Assembly: GCA_014898425.1 (NCBI GenBank)
Contig: RCSZ01000004.1
Span: 2,356,001 to 2,420,000 of the forward strand
Length of the DNA: 64,000 bases
From: Botryotinia globosa
Lineage: Eukaryota; Ascomycota; Leotiomycetes; Helotiales; Sclerotiniaceae
Reading direction: 5' to 3'
Shown: positions 1-11,531 of the stretch, in pieces
How the letters are laid out: each line of letters begins with the position of its first letter
Numbering within the stretch: the first letter of the stretch is position 1
Translations under genes and position numbers: made by a program
The notes under the pieces: generated by a model
The model's input: the letters and a program-made list of their open reading frames with translations, nothing else
Told to the model about the DNA's origin: nothing
The model's database searches: none

Positions 1-913
1 GGGCGGAGAGCGGGGGCGAGGGCTCGGGAGCTGCAGATCGCTGTCTATACTGGAGAGATCGCGCGGCAGAAGCACGAGCGATCGCGGTAGCGTTCAAATG
101 GGCTCTTCCCTGCAACTCTCTTCCGACAACTTGACGGATGCGCGGAAGTGGAAGGTGCATGTTGGTGTGTCTTGGCGGAGCTAGGAGATGAGCGCGAGCG
201 AGAGCGAGGGCGGCGGCGCGTTGTAGGGCTTCAGGACTGGGAGGCTGGATGTTGCGTCGAGTACTGGTGGAGACTTTGGTTAGGATCAGCCCGTTGGGAA
301 GGAGGATGCGCTTGTCCGGGAGGAGGTAAGTGTGGTGTGGAAAACGGTTGGTGCTACCGGGAATGCGGACGGTGCCTGCTGGGAGACAAGTAGTGCCTGG
401 AGGGAGTGAGAGTCTTGAGGTTTGGTGTACAGGTGCTTGCATTGGAGCTAGGACGGGCCCTTGCTGTTGACCTTGTGGGACTTGAATTGGCACTTGCTGA
501 AGTCTCTGTGGAGCTTGGACGGGCGCCTGTTGTTGTATCTGTGGGACTTCCACTGGCACTTGCTGTGGCATTTGCGGAGTTTCAAGCGGCACTTGCTGTT
601 GTTTTTGTGGGACTTGTACTGGCACTTGCTGTACCTGTGGAGCTTGGACTGGTGCATCTCGAATCGGCGGTAGCGTAGCCGCTTTATCTACCTTTTCACA
701 GCAGCTGCGATACTGTGTATAAAAGCTACTAAGTGTCATGGGTCTTGGGAGCCAGGGTTCCGAAGAATGAAGCTCACCACCGGGTAGATGACGTGCTTGT
801 TCGGTCTTAAAAAGTCTCTGGATCTGGGTACCGGTTAAATATCGAGTAGACGGTTGTTTGTAGAGTGACTCGAGGACCTCGAGCTCGGCGGCGGTCCATG
901 GAGGGTGATACAT
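1..913 (-). CDS. Partial gene, Pro/Gln-repeat protein of unknown function (runs off left edge)
   Basis: An ATG at 913 opens a minus-strand frame that stays open for 304 codons to the window edge, so the C-terminus is missing. I do not recognise the family. Residues 5-75 form a compact N-terminal region beginning with PPWTAAELEVLESLY, whose opening resembles a SANT/Myb-like helix, and containing HLPGGE and EPWLPRP. Residues 87-163 are about seven copies of an 11-residue repeat, [VA]P-x-[QE]-x-PQ-x-x-QQ. Residues 166-216 form a second ordered-looking part rich in Gly, Pro and Leu (LPPGT, LLPDKRILLPNG), and the tail is rich in Ala and Arg. The 33-bp repeat creates open shadow frames on both strands, which should not be called as genes. 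It is divergent from the gene at 1513 and shares motifs with it. An intron further downstream cannot be excluded. Confidence 0.72.
   Translation of the reverse strand, partial: MYHPPWTAAELEVLESLYKQPSTRYLTGTQIQRLFKTEQARHLPGGELHSSEPWLPRPMTLSSFYTQYRSCCEKVDKAATLPPIRDAPVQAPQVQQVPVQVPQKQQQVPLETPQMPQQVPVEVPQIQQQAPVQAPQRLQQVPIQVPQGQQQGPVLAPMQAPVHQTSRLSLPPGTTCLPAGTVRIPGSTNRFPHHTYLLPDKRILLPNGLILTKVSTSTRRNIQPPSPEALQRAAALALARAHLLAPPRHTNMHLPLPRIRQVVGRELQGRAHLNATAIARASAARSLQYRQRSAAPEPSPPLSA
425..655 (-). repeat. 33-bp coding tandem repeat (11-residue Pro/Gln repeat)
   Basis: About seven degenerate 33-bp units lie inside the partial gene at 1-913 and encode units such as VPVQVPQKQQQ, VPVEVPQIQQQ and APVQAPQRLQQ. 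Spacing is constant at 11 residues. Copy number of such coding minisatellites usually varies between strains. Confidence 0.8.
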
Positions 914-1512
914 GGTGGGCTTTGGGGTGTTTAAAGCTGGGTATTGATACTCGGGTTGTTCTAACTAGGTTGATTGGCTATAGTAAGAAGTGTGCGATTG
1001 AATAGATAGTTTGGAATGCTGAGATAATATAATGTGATGTTCTCTCTCCATTTTATGTATGAGCACGTGGATTGTTCAATAGCTTTTTCTCAGGCTATGT
1101 CTCTTTGATCCAATTTTCTTTTCTTTCAGAACTTCTTAGACAAAGCATTTTTGCACAAAGAATGTTTAGATATTAACAATAGGACATTATACTTTTGTTA
1201 CGGGTGTGAGCATTGTTCAATCATTGATACGGAAATGTTCACTGATTAGTCTGGGCATTAGTAGTGTGGAAGCGCCCTCCTGGAGTAAGCGATCAAGACT
1301 GACTATCCACCAAGCCAAGAGAATAGCATCCAAACAAAACTTATATCGCCATTTAAATATAGCAATGACTTGAAGCATGTTTCGATGTTCTATTTCCCAT
1401 CTATTACCTATACCTACTTTACTCTTCAGATATTCCCTTCCGAACCATCCCAAAGAAAAAAGTAAGTAGACCCACCAAACCCAATTCCCAAACCCCACCA
1501 ACAAAACTAACC
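914..1512. promoter_or_regulatory. Divergent intergenic region between two related genes
   Basis: This region of about 600 bp separates the start codons of two divergent genes and must hold both promoters. I see pyrimidine-rich stretches before 1513 (CCCACCAAACCC-type), usual for fungal leaders, but no element I can name. Confidence 0.4.
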
Positions 1513-1896
1513 ATGCGTACCCCCCCCATACCCTTTCCCTCTACCGAAAAAGCCTTCATCCTCTCCCTCAGCACCCTCCACAACATCCGGCTCAACCACC
1601 GCACCAGCCGCAACACCTGGCCGCAAATCATCTTCGCCGTCGAAATCGAAGCTCTTCTCCACTATCCCGGCGGAGAACATTTCGACACCGATCCTTGGCC
1701 CGCAAGAGTCTATACCGCTATCTCTCTCAGAAAATACGTCGAGCGCTGGATGCTCGAGGTGAAAAGGGATGAGATAGCGAGGTTGAGAGCGGAGGGGGGG
1801 AGAACGTTGACGGAGATTATCGAGGAACATATTGAGTCGGGAGAGTGTGTGAGGACAAATTTTTGGGGCTGGGTGATGGAGCCTGGATGGGTGTAG
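1513..1896 (+). CDS. Small protein of unknown function, related to the N-terminus of the divergent neighbour
   Basis: A single-exon frame of 127 codons starts at an ATG preceded by AACC, a good fungal start context. I do not recognise the family. There is no signal peptide or membrane segment. The centre reads HYPGGEHFDTDPWPARVYTA and is followed by a probable charged helix (YVERWMLEVKRDEIARLRAE). The divergent gene at 1-913 has HLPGGELHSSEPWLPRPMT at the same relative position, also followed by a Tyr-containing charged helix, so the two look like copies of one domain. This copy lacks the Pro/Gln repeat and ends soon after the domain with WGWVMEPGWV. Codon use shifts from C-rich to G-rich along the frame. 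It could be a short functional paralogue or a truncated copy. Confidence 0.55.
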   Translation: MRTPPIPFPSTEKAFILSLSTLHNIRLNHRTSRNTWPQIIFAVEIEALLHYPGGEHFDTDPWPARVYTAISLRKYVERWMLEVKRDEIARLRAEGGRTLTEIIEEHIESGECVRTNFWGWVMEPGWV

Positions 1897-3454
1897 CTTG
1901 GAGGTGGGTGGTTTCGCTTAGATGAGTGTTTGTTTCGGTAAGGGCTTGGCGAATAGATATCTAGATTGATTGAAAGAGAAATTATTAGTATATTTAGACA
2001 GAAAATGAGATGGATGTGACAAATACGTTGAATACGAATGATCATTGAGACAAAGCCATTCAGAAAGATTTGAACATTGGGTCGAAGATTAGACGACGTT
2101 CTGGCTAATTGAAGACGATCACGTGAGAATTTAAGTTAACTTAGACGACAGCCTAGAGATGTTATCTCCTAACCACTTCAATTGATGGTACTATGCTATT
2201 ATTTGAGATTAGATGTTAATGTGTCAGCACTGTAAAGACTATGGTATGGTAGTAGCGGCGATTTATCAATTGATTCAATTATATATATAGTCAATATCGC
2301 GCCTGTGCGATGCGCCTATGGGTGCTTGGATGTACGAGATGATAGAGATTTTCCCTTGATGATATACGACAGATCTATGGATTCCTTTTTTACATAAGAT
2401 TCATCTCTTTCGTGGCTAGCTCTCGGTCTTGATAACCCAACTAATTATACTCTCATCTTAGAGCTCATTCGAATCGATCTGTTTTTAATATTAGAGCCAA
2501 TATATTAACTATATTAGATCAAATATTATATTTATTGAATACAATATTAAATTAAATATATATTAGATCTAATATTTGATTGAAAATCTTTAAATATTTT
2601 TAAAATGAATACAATATTAGATCTAATAAAATATTAAATCTATTAATTTTAAAATAATAAATATATCAAATTTTCTTGATTTTTTTATACAATAATTAAC
2701 AATAATTTCTAAAATATTATAAAATAAATATATTTGAAAAAACATAATACCTTTTTCATTTTTAATTCAAACTTATATATCCTAATATTATTTTAAATAT
2801 ATTAACCTCAACCAAATATATCCAATATATATTAACTTCAATATTTCAACTATTCTTATCATTTTATTATTATTAGAAATTTCATTAAATAAAAATAAAA
2901 TCGTGCACTCAGTTTCGAATAACCAATGTCGTCTCTTGAGAAGTGAATTTGATAATAATTCTGCTCATACATTGCCTCATCTGCGCTAATTAGACAAGGT
3001 CATTTCTTCCCAGCATGGCTAGTCTGCCGTCATCTCTCAACAAACAGACAGCCATCAAGGTTATTAACTAACAACTTCAACAAGTTGAACTAACTCATAA
3101 CTTCTTCATATACCACTTGGGCCAATTAGACAAGTTCATGTACGCACAATTCGGTTAAATCAATGGAGATTTTCAGCGAGACGGCAAGTTCCAAGGTCAT
3201 CTACTCAGATATTGAAGACAGTGAATCCATCCACAGACGTCGAGATCGCATGAAAAGTGACATTTACTGAAGATACGGTAGATATCTAAAATTGCGCGTG
3301 CGGGGTAAGTGAAAATAAGAATTCAACGGCTCGCTATTTAAGAGATCAACCTTTCCTCTCCCACAATTTTATTTATTTCCCCGTACAGCAATTTCCACCA
3401 CCTCCACCCCCAACCTTTGTTTCTCGACCTTTCGAATATCATCCATCTTTCATC
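1897..3454. other. Intergenic, with an AT-rich block at about 2440-2910
   Basis: No convincing gene is visible. The stretch around 2440-2910 is nearly all A and T with many TTA/TAA/ATATT words, as in RIP-mutated repeats. I could not find matching terminal repeats for it. The flanks have normal composition. Confidence 0.6.
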
Positions 3455-4785
3455 ATGCCTTCAGACAAACGTCCTTCTCGCAATTGTAAGATGCCTGAAA
3501 GACTCAATTCTCCATCTGTTCAAATCGAAACCTCCACCCACAGCCAGAATTTCGCAGATACCTCTAGCACACCTCCACCAACCACTTCGAACTATGCTTC
3601 TTCCAGTTCACAATCTTCTGCTCCATCAACTCCAACTCCTCTCGTCAGAACTGGAGGTAGAGAGTGGAGAAAGACAGTTAGAGCTACTTTGCCTTCAAGA
3701 GCTGAAGTAGAACACTTATCCGCAGAACTCAGTCAAGAATCTAGAGCTTCGCTCGCAGCAGTTCAGGCTTCTTTCGCGCCGGTTCCCATGCCTCGTGATG
3801 AAATGCCGCCTCCCAAGCCTGAAGATGAATATGATGTCGATTCGCCTTACTTTGGATTGAACCATACACCAGAGTGGGGTGATATGGGAATTGATATTGA
3901 TGACAATTCCCAAGGAAGATGGTTTCCACCTGTGATTTTAAACAAACTCTCACTCTTTTGATATAGCTAATCATGTTGTTCTTCTAGGGATTGGTGGCAC
4001 CTCCTTCCTACGACTCCCTTTCTAGCGCTGCGAAATTCATGCTATTTCAAGAAGTTACCAAGAACATGTCATTCAAAGATCTAGTCGCATATCTTAACAT
4101 CACCGGCTCTCAACTAGATAACTTCAGAGCACTATACAATTCGGAGACTTCGCGAACCAAATTAGAGGAGGATTTCAAAGGAGTTATTGTGGCGAGACTG
4201 GATGACATTCATAGAAATGAGAGGCGATTGGTCACAGCCGAAGACTTTGACCTGATTTGGCGTGAAGAGGTGGAATCAAAGCTCCCACCAACAGTCCTTG
4301 AGTCTCCCATTCCGCTCTTGGAAATTGGCAAGGCTATCGCATTTTTTCAAAGCTGTCATGGCTCGCAAGTATCTAGAAACATGTTGAACAATGGCCAGCG
4401 TTCAAACAATGTCGTCCTCTCATTATCTGAAGTCAATGAGATCACCGAAGCAATGAGAAAATACATCCGGCTTGGTGAAGGCTTTACCTATGATTTCTCT
4501 CATAATTTAGGCTTCAGGGAATACCTTGTGAATGAAAATAAGCTTGTCAGCAGTGCTCAAGGAATCGACCCTCCTTCCCGCGAGGCTGAGGAGCCAGTTC
4601 AGTATCCCATTGGTCGACCAAAGAAGCGAGGCAAGCAGTTCCCAAATAAGCCCCTCCGGAACAAAGCGGATCTTTTAAAGATGGTCTTGCCATCTAAGTT
4701 GCAGCAAATGGAGAGTGTTGAGGACGAAGCTGTAAAGGGGGCTGGGGGTAAGGCTGTAGATAAGGGAAAGGGAAAGATGCTTTGA
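3455..4785 (+). CDS. Fungal protein of unknown function, AT-hook-like basic motif (2 exons)
   Basis: Join 3455-3931 and 3988-4785; 424 residues. The 56-nt intron starts with GTGATT (a weak donor), has a GCTAATC branch-like site and ends CTTCTAG; it sits between codons. The first exon starts MPSDKRPSRN and is low in order: Ser/Thr/Pro-rich, then an acidic stretch (EDEYDVDSPYFGLNHTPEWGDMGIDIDD). The second exon is more regular, with probable helices (AAKFMLFQEVTKNMSFKDLVAYLNITGSQ) and, near residue 370, the basic motif GRPKKRGK, which resembles an AT hook or nuclear localisation signal, ending in a Lys/Gly tail. I infer a nuclear protein, perhaps DNA- or chromatin-associated, but assign no function. 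TAAG-rich AT sequence follows directly. Confidence 0.7.
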
Positions 4786-6590
4786 ATAATTGATACTCGT
4801 TTGTATAGCATGAACATTTTCGTAGATGATCATCGTCATGAAAATGAAATTTCTTAAATAAAAAGCTGATGGATATTTCAAGCATACTATTCTTGACGTG
4901 ATCCTCGCTAAATAATGAACAAATTCAATTTGAAGATTTAGATTTTCAAGATTAATACTTCAGACAATAGATTGTTATTATCTGAAATAGATATGAAAAT
5001 TCAGATGATTTTCTAATGTTAACTTCAGATGATAGTATTATGTCATTCCTTTCTACTTAATAAGTATTACAAAGAACGAGTTTATTACTTTACTTATTAT
5101 TATTATGTTTCTTAAATTCTAAAAACTTGAAATAAGATGAATACCTCATTTTCAAGCTGTTCTTTTTTTGGGTTATTCTTTTATAACAAAAATTACTTTT
5201 TCGTTTTTTAATTTCTTTTTTAATATTAAATATAATTTAAAAAGAATTATATTAATATATCTCAAGTTATTTTAAATCTATTCTAGAAATTTCAGATTTA
5301 TAGTAATTTTATAAATCGATTTCTATAGCTTCAAAATATCAATTTTCAATTTATATTAAAGTTATATACAAATTTAAAACTTCATAAAATCTAAAGTAAC
5401 TTTTAAAGAAAAATGGCTAAAAATAAATTATAAATTTATAAGATATTCAATTTGAAAAATCTTAAAAAAACAAAAAATTTCTCATAAATAAATATTTAAA
5501 GAGATACTCTCAAAATTATAGAGATTGTTTATATTATTTTCAACTCACTATATATCTCTATATTTATTTATTTATTAAAAAAAAATCTATATAGATTGAA
5601 ATTTGAATTTTTCAAAAAGATATATAATTTTCTTTTAATTATTGTTGTTGAAAAGTTATTAAAGATTATATAAAAATTTGAAATTTATATAATGAGTTTT
5701 ATTTTACATTAAGATAAAAGTCTTAAGTGCTTCAATAGGCTATGGTAATTTAAATAAACATACTAACTTTTATATTTCCGACTATTGTCTTTATTTGTAA
5801 ATTACTCTTTAACAAGTAAAAGTAGATTCACTTGATCTTAAAATAGTAAACTAAACTCGGATTCACTCTTGAACTAGTCTAAACTCTACCTACAATAACT
5901 GGAAATTTTTATACTTAGTCTAGAATCTAGAATATAGGTCTATAAACAAAGACTATAATTCAGAATGAGAGAGTAGAATCTATAATTAAAGAATGTAATC
6001 TAACTATTGGTTTGAGAAGAATACGGAAGACGTAGCACCCACGTATTAGTAGGTCCTAAATGTTATATTGTATTCTGTCTAAAAAGCTAGCTATATATAG
6101 AAAGTAGTAGGCCTTACATAGGGACTACTAAAACAGCTAGTCTCTTTCGCATTCGTCTAAAGCTCAATACAGTGGCCATTTAACAGAAGTCATTCACCTA
6201 TGTTCATATACTAACTTTAATTTTAGTTTTAATTTAATAGATAAGTTTAAGTTCTATCCTCCATCTAGTATATAATAACGTAAAATCACCATTTAAAGAA
6301 GCTCAAATAGTAAAATAGATTCAATGAATCTACGACTAGATTCTATTCTAAATTTCAGTCTGTTTAAACTAAACTAGATTCTAATTAGTATGAGATTACG
6401 ATCATATCAATTTTAGTTGTATGAATGTAATTTATGAAATATTGGTTTATTTTCGCAGATTTTAGGTTCTACGGAATAATAAGCATATAAATAGACTATT
6501 AAGTAAGTGGTATATAGTTTTATAGCCTTCGAATACTTTCAAAATTCACTCAGCTTATTCACTGTGCCAGAGATCTCAATGAGTATTTTT
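4786..6590. other. AT-rich gene-free block
   Basis: A long stretch of very high A+T with no credible coding frame on either strand. It probably consists of mutated repeat remnants. It contains one copy of the repeat listed at 6008. Confidence 0.6.
6008..6210 (+). repeat. Dispersed repeat, copy 1 (uninterrupted)
   Basis: About 200 bp matches 11532-12097 once the insertion there is removed. Shared words include TTTGAGAAG, AGACGTAG, CACGTATT, GTAGGTCCTAAATGT, ATTCTGTCT, GAGCTAGTCTCTTCCGC-type and GTTCATA. Most differences are C/T or G/A. It serves as the empty site for the MITE in copy 2. It could be a solo LTR or other old element; I see no clear ends. Confidence 0.75.
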
Positions 6591-8369
6591 ATCTGCAACA
6601 GTATCTAAGAGGCAACAACTTCGACGCATCTTCGAAAACTACAACATAGTGGGTTTAAAGCCAAGACCATACCATACGCACGTCGCTTAGTAATCGTACC
6701 AAGAAGTCTAGCGTCAGCAGCTTCCACCGCAAATAAAGACGAACATTAGCTGATATTCGGCTCCCTACAAGATGGTTCAGAATTTGATACCGAATCAGCG
6801 ATTGCCATAAAATGGGTCAGTCAAAGTGGTGTTTGACAACTGAAGCAAATACTGTCTGGTAGATTCGGAGGACAGCCACTCTCATCCTCCACTCTCTACC
6901 ATGTATTCGTTCATTGTACCAACAAAGCTATAATTCAGCATGTAAGCATCCGAACGTAGTACTGCTAATTCTCTAGCTCTTATGTCCAAACAAAAAGTGG
7001 GGGTTTCAAAAACCTACTGGCAGCACATAGAAACCCCGCAACACGCCTTTATATTGTTCTTTGATACTGTGGGAACCTCCGTTTGAGCTCTGCACAGTTA
7101 GCACAGGATGTTGAAGAGAACCTAGTGGGCAATCTTATACTTGAAAAATACAGAAAACTATCAAAAGAAGCAGTGCCTGATATAGCACCGAGGCAAAAAA
7201 GTCATCTGTATTTCTACTCATGGTAATAAATGACATATACAGCTACGAGTTCTTTTCGCTGCAGCTTCTCCTTCTGTGTTTAAATTGTTATTCCGCTACC
7301 TCCTGTCACTCTTGTGTCAGCATAAGCTGGAAATTTGCAAAAAATTTGGTTCGAAAAGGAATAAGCTCTGATTTATGGAACATTCAAGTTCACAGACAGT
7401 TAGATAATTCTCCTGACCACCCCCAGACTCAGGCTGTCATTTATATTTAGATCGTTTCTTGCAATAAATTGAATACTCATCAATACCCATAGCATCTGTG
7501 GATCGTTTTAATGAGTACGAAGTGGCGAAGTTTCAGTCAATGTAATCCTGTATTCTGTAGGTCATGCGCCCTGAAATGATCACACGATTTTCTCAAGCTT
7601 CAGACTTCGACAGATCCAATGGAACGATCACAGTAGCGAATGACTAGACGCATATTTTCATTAGAAACAAAGAAAATAATACTGTAGAGCCTTGACTCAG
7701 TTAAATTTGCCAGGTTAATGAAAGAAATCTTGTGCTCTCACTACAGATGTGGAACGAGCCACTTGATCATCGAATCAAGCCCGAATATCCAAGCCATAAC
7801 CACAGCGCGCTGCTCAATCTGATTTCTTACGATATATTACTTTTTGTATTGGCGGATAGACTCCAGGTACTCTGAGTGGATGGTGGGCATGGGCTCTCTA
7901 ATTATAATGCACTGACATATATAAGTATTTTTTCACCTTATATAGCTACCTACTAACATAAAGAAGTGACAGTTTTTCGGGACAATAGAAAAATAAACAG
8001 GATAATATCATACAACTAAGAGTATCAAAAATGAGTATATACGAGCATAAAAGTTGAACTCGCATGCTACGAGTCGCATCACCAAGAAAAATGTCAAGCG
8101 TCTTCAATTTTGAAGGTAAGGAAATGTTGAATGACCTAAATGTAGGTCGCAATGTTATTCATGATCTTATTTGATCAAGTGTGAGATTATAAGAGACCCT
8201 GTTTCCATGTCTATTTTGAGAAATAATTGATTACAAAGTGAGTGATGATGGCGCAAGAGAACTTCCATCACCTAGGTATGTGGAGAGCAATGACACAAAA
8301 ATCTTTGTGGGTAGCAAAAAAAGGGTCACTAGTTCATCTGAGGGGATAGCGCCGTCTGTGGGCTAGTTA

Positions 8370-8425
8370 TCCGATACTTCGCTCCGCTGGAATCGAACCA
8401 GCGAACACCCAGTGCCGCACTTAAG
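8370..8425 (-). other. tRNA-like T-arm fragment
   Basis: On the minus strand the sequence contains GCTGG-TTCGATT-CCAGC, which has the stem and conserved TTCGA loop of a tRNA T arm. The upstream part does not fold into a full cloverleaf that I can complete and the flanking acceptor does not pair, so this is at best a tRNA relic or a chance match. Confidence 0.25.
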
Positions 8426-8835
8426 GGGTGAGGGCTCAGAGCCTGAATCGACCACAACAGTCTATCAGGAAAGATAATATAGACCCATAGGCTCTTTTTA
8501 CCGAAGGTGAATCTGCTTAAAGCGTGGTACGACTCATTGTTCCCAAGGTGTCTATTATCTATGTCCGACGGCGGCATCGTTTGAATGATAGGCGGGAGAA
8601 CCCACAACACCTAACTTTCATCAACCGTCCAGTGATCTTCTGGTACAGAAGAACCCCGGAGATACATCGCATCAACATATGGTGATAATGATCGATGAAG
8701 ACTGCCTCTTCAACCGGGTAACGCATCCTCTAGTAAATTGGGTGTTTTCAGGCTCCCCAGGGGGTGATTTCGGTTCCCAAGATGTTCAAGTATTACCCAC
8801 CACACCAGCCGTTGCTAAACCATTTGTTGAAAATG

Positions 8836-8872
8836 CAAAGCGTCTACTCTACCATTGAGCCAGCAGCCTGTG
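8836..8872 (-). other. tRNA-like D-arm fragment
   Basis: Minus strand reads TGGCTCAATGGTAGAGTA, which matches the CTC...GAG D stem and AATGGTA D loop of many tRNAs. No matching anticodon stem or T arm follows. It lies on the same strand as the T-arm fragment about 410 nt further on, but the two halves do not share a pairing acceptor stem. Confidence 0.22.
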
Positions 8873-10426
8873 GGTGTTCGATACTCTACGCGATTCTATT
8901 CAATATTATATATCAAACATGTTTGCCGAAAAGTGAATTAATAATGGTGAGCCACGGCAAATCTGCGACAGCCTAACACATGACCAAGGATAACTTACTA
9001 CAGTCAGTCACGTTTTGGCCAATATCTTCCTAAAAGCGTCCTTTGAAGAATCGCGTTAGAGTACCATAGTTGATGGCACCGTCAGATAACCAGATTTTGT
9101 TCCTACTCACCCCAATGTATTGACCTGTGGACACGTGTCATGGTTTTGTACCTTCTCTCTTTCCTTTTGTTCATCTCTTTTTATATTTTTTCATCCACTG
9201 GAGGGAGAGCGCGAAATGCTTCTAGATTCAAAGATCTTGCTTTCTGCCACTGAAATATGATCTACAAGCCATCTGACTGTACAATCTGATCTAGTATCAA
9301 CTATTGCGGGATGCGAGAAGTCTCCGCAGAAATCTCTGCACGTTGATTCTCTCGCGACCTTTAGAATATTTAAACTTCGAATTCACTCCAATGTGGCACA
9401 TATCAAATTCTTACCAGGTCCCTCTGGCAGTTGTGGACTGTGAGTGGATTTGATCTGTGCATCTAAACCACGCAAATACTTAGCAAGGAAAGAAATTTGT
9501 CCAAATACTCCTGTAAAGAGTTCCGTGGGACGCTTTGGAGAACCATTTCCGTTCTTTGGGATGTGCAAATGCGTTTTGCTACCAAATGCAATGTTTTCCC
9601 TCTATTGTCCTGTCATATTTTCATATTTCTGACCATTTTTATGGTCAAGTAATGCTTCCTAGTATCTTCAGAAAGTAATACTAACCAGTCTCTTTTCCAT
9701 TCAGTGTTATTATCATACTTACATTAATTTGACTAAATTGTGGATTCTTATGAATAATATTCTGCAAAGTTATCATCTAGACTCTGTTTATCGAAGGAGA
9801 ACAAAATTTGGCTGAAAGTATGAAAATTCAGAACTAATCATGAACAGCCGTTCCAGTAGAATCTTGGTATCGGCTGAAGCTATTCATATCTTGTATACCA
9901 TATAATGGAACTTTCACAATATCAAGTCTGGCGTGACTCCGCTCTAATTTTATTTTAGCAAATGGCCCACTATTATACACTCTAGCTCGAAAGTCATGAG
10001 AAAAAGCGCTCCAAAATCTGAGTTTCCGTATGCTTAAGGAGTAGCGAAATTCGATTCCTGAGGATGTCAAAGATTTGTTAGACATCAGTTGATCCCTTCT
10101 TATGAATGTGACTAAGTGAAAGTTTCTTGGACTTCGAGACTTCCAAAACTGTAGCTGCAAGTCAAATTTTCAATCCCAAAATTCGATGTGTAGCTCTGAT
10201 ACCCAGCATAGCGCATTAATGATAACAGAATTTAGTGTCTCTTGACTATCGAGTGAGGTTGTGCCTCCATGACCATGAAGATAACGTCTTTCTGTCTCTA
10301 GTTTACTATGTATCATTTGATAGAGGCCTTAAAAGTATTGGAAGCGGTACCTATTCACATTCTGTTCACAAACCATAATATCTAGTAGACATCGACTTCT
10401 TCGGAAAATGAACTTTTTGAGTGAAT

Positions 10427-11261
10427 CTAACTGAACGCTAAGCTCGAGACCTTATCATCAGGAATATCAGGGGGGAGGGTGATCGTACATTTGTGCAAAA
10501 TTCCAATGTCTGTCTTACGCGCATCCAGGGAGTACTCGGATAACGAAAAAGTCCTTGAGGTCCTAACAAAGGTCTGTACTCCTTCTTGGCTATGTTGAAT
10601 AACCTCATACATAATCCAAAGTTGACATCTTCCTCGCCACATACATCCCAAAATGATAAATCGTATGAAAGTGTAGGACGGTACTATTCAATCTTACGAA
10701 TGGAATCTTCCGAGCTGCCGATGTCACGTAGCTCCATTAGTTCTTGGACCACAAACCATCGTCTTAATCCAGTAAAAGTTTCCATATTTTTTCGTCCTCA
10801 TTAACATAGAATGCCTTCGTATACCAAGCCAGGTTTCTGATGTGCTTCACCTCGTCATCTGGGAATCATCTTACTGAACTGTAATGACGAGGATTTATAC
10901 CATTGGCAAGCCAATCCTCTGGCGAAGACCAAAGTTCACCAGCCATGTTGTAATCAATCAGCAGAAAGTCTCGTTCAAAATCGAACCATACATATGATGT
11001 ATCCTTATCTGGTTGGTATTGTCCAGGCTTGGAGCAACGAAACGCACGGTGATATTGTTTTGAAGCGACAAAGAATGATTCAGAACAGACGCGGAGGATC
11101 GCAGGGACCAAAGTGTATGATTTCAATGCTCGTGTGACTGCCTCTTGAAAGATGTGAACGATGCGTGGCTCAGGAATCACGCGTTCTCAAACGGAAAGAC
11201 AGATTTCTTTAGGGAATCGATGAAACTGAGGGAAGGATGATGTGTTTGCTGCGGAGGGCAT
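10427..11261 (-). pseudogene. 2EXR-domain protein pseudogene
   Basis: The ATG at 11261 opens MPSAANTSSFPQFHRFPKEICLSV, then TGA at 11189-11187, then the same frame continues ERVIPEPRIVHIFQEAV to 10866. Fungal 2EXR domains have F..LP.E.R..IW...IPEPR.V at this place, so the TGA replaces the usual Trp (TGG). Further 2EXR hallmarks follow: VPAILRVCSESFFVASKQYHRAF and YVWFDFERDFLLIDY. After a stop at 10866 the reading resumes in other frames as EVKHIRNLAWYTKAFYVNEDEKIW, then a stop, then RRWFVVQELMELRDIG, then another stop, then a last frame to 10427. There are therefore at least four lesions, both nonsense and frameshift. The family is large and fast-evolving in Leotiomycetes and its function is unknown. 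An intact member lies at 23324-24475. Confidence 0.8.
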
Positions 11262-11531
11262 CTTGGTGTGAGTGTTTGTCTGCCGCAGAGACAGCGACAA
11301 TATATTGAGTCGAAGAAAAGTTTGTTGGTAAAGTCTGAGCGCAGAAGGTTATTGTTGAACACGGGAAGTAGATTAGAAGAACTATGGCAAATGAGAGAAA
11401 AAGAACCCGAAGCATTACTCTGCCTTTTTAAAGTTGCTTATGTGTAGAAGTTCGTTTGTTTGGGGTACCTAAGGCCGTAAATCCACTGTAAAGACGCTTA
11501 CATTCTATAATGATACAAGAGGTGAAAGTGT

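Larger units (their letters stand above)
6591..10426. other. Gene-poor region, probably decayed repeats and gene remnants
   Basis: Base composition is closer to coding DNA than the flanking AT blocks, but all frames are short. A coding-looking stretch near 6600-6660 (SKRQQLRRIFENYNIVGLKPRP) runs into stops. I could not tie any part to a named family. Two tRNA-like fragments at about 8370-8425 and 8836-8872 are listed separately. Confidence 0.45.

Noticed and set aside
406..678. Overlapping frames on both strands rich in Leu/Val/Trp
   Set aside because: Shadows of the 33-bp coding repeat of the minus-strand gene at 1-913, which alone is open over the whole region.
2440..2910. Possible further MITE in the AT-rich block
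   Set aside because: No matching inverted ends or target duplication could be found by eye.
9383..9568. Coding-looking peptide FGQISFLAKYLRGLDAQIKS on the minus strand
   Set aside because: Short, no family recognised and stops on both sides; may be a relic but cannot be supported as a gene.
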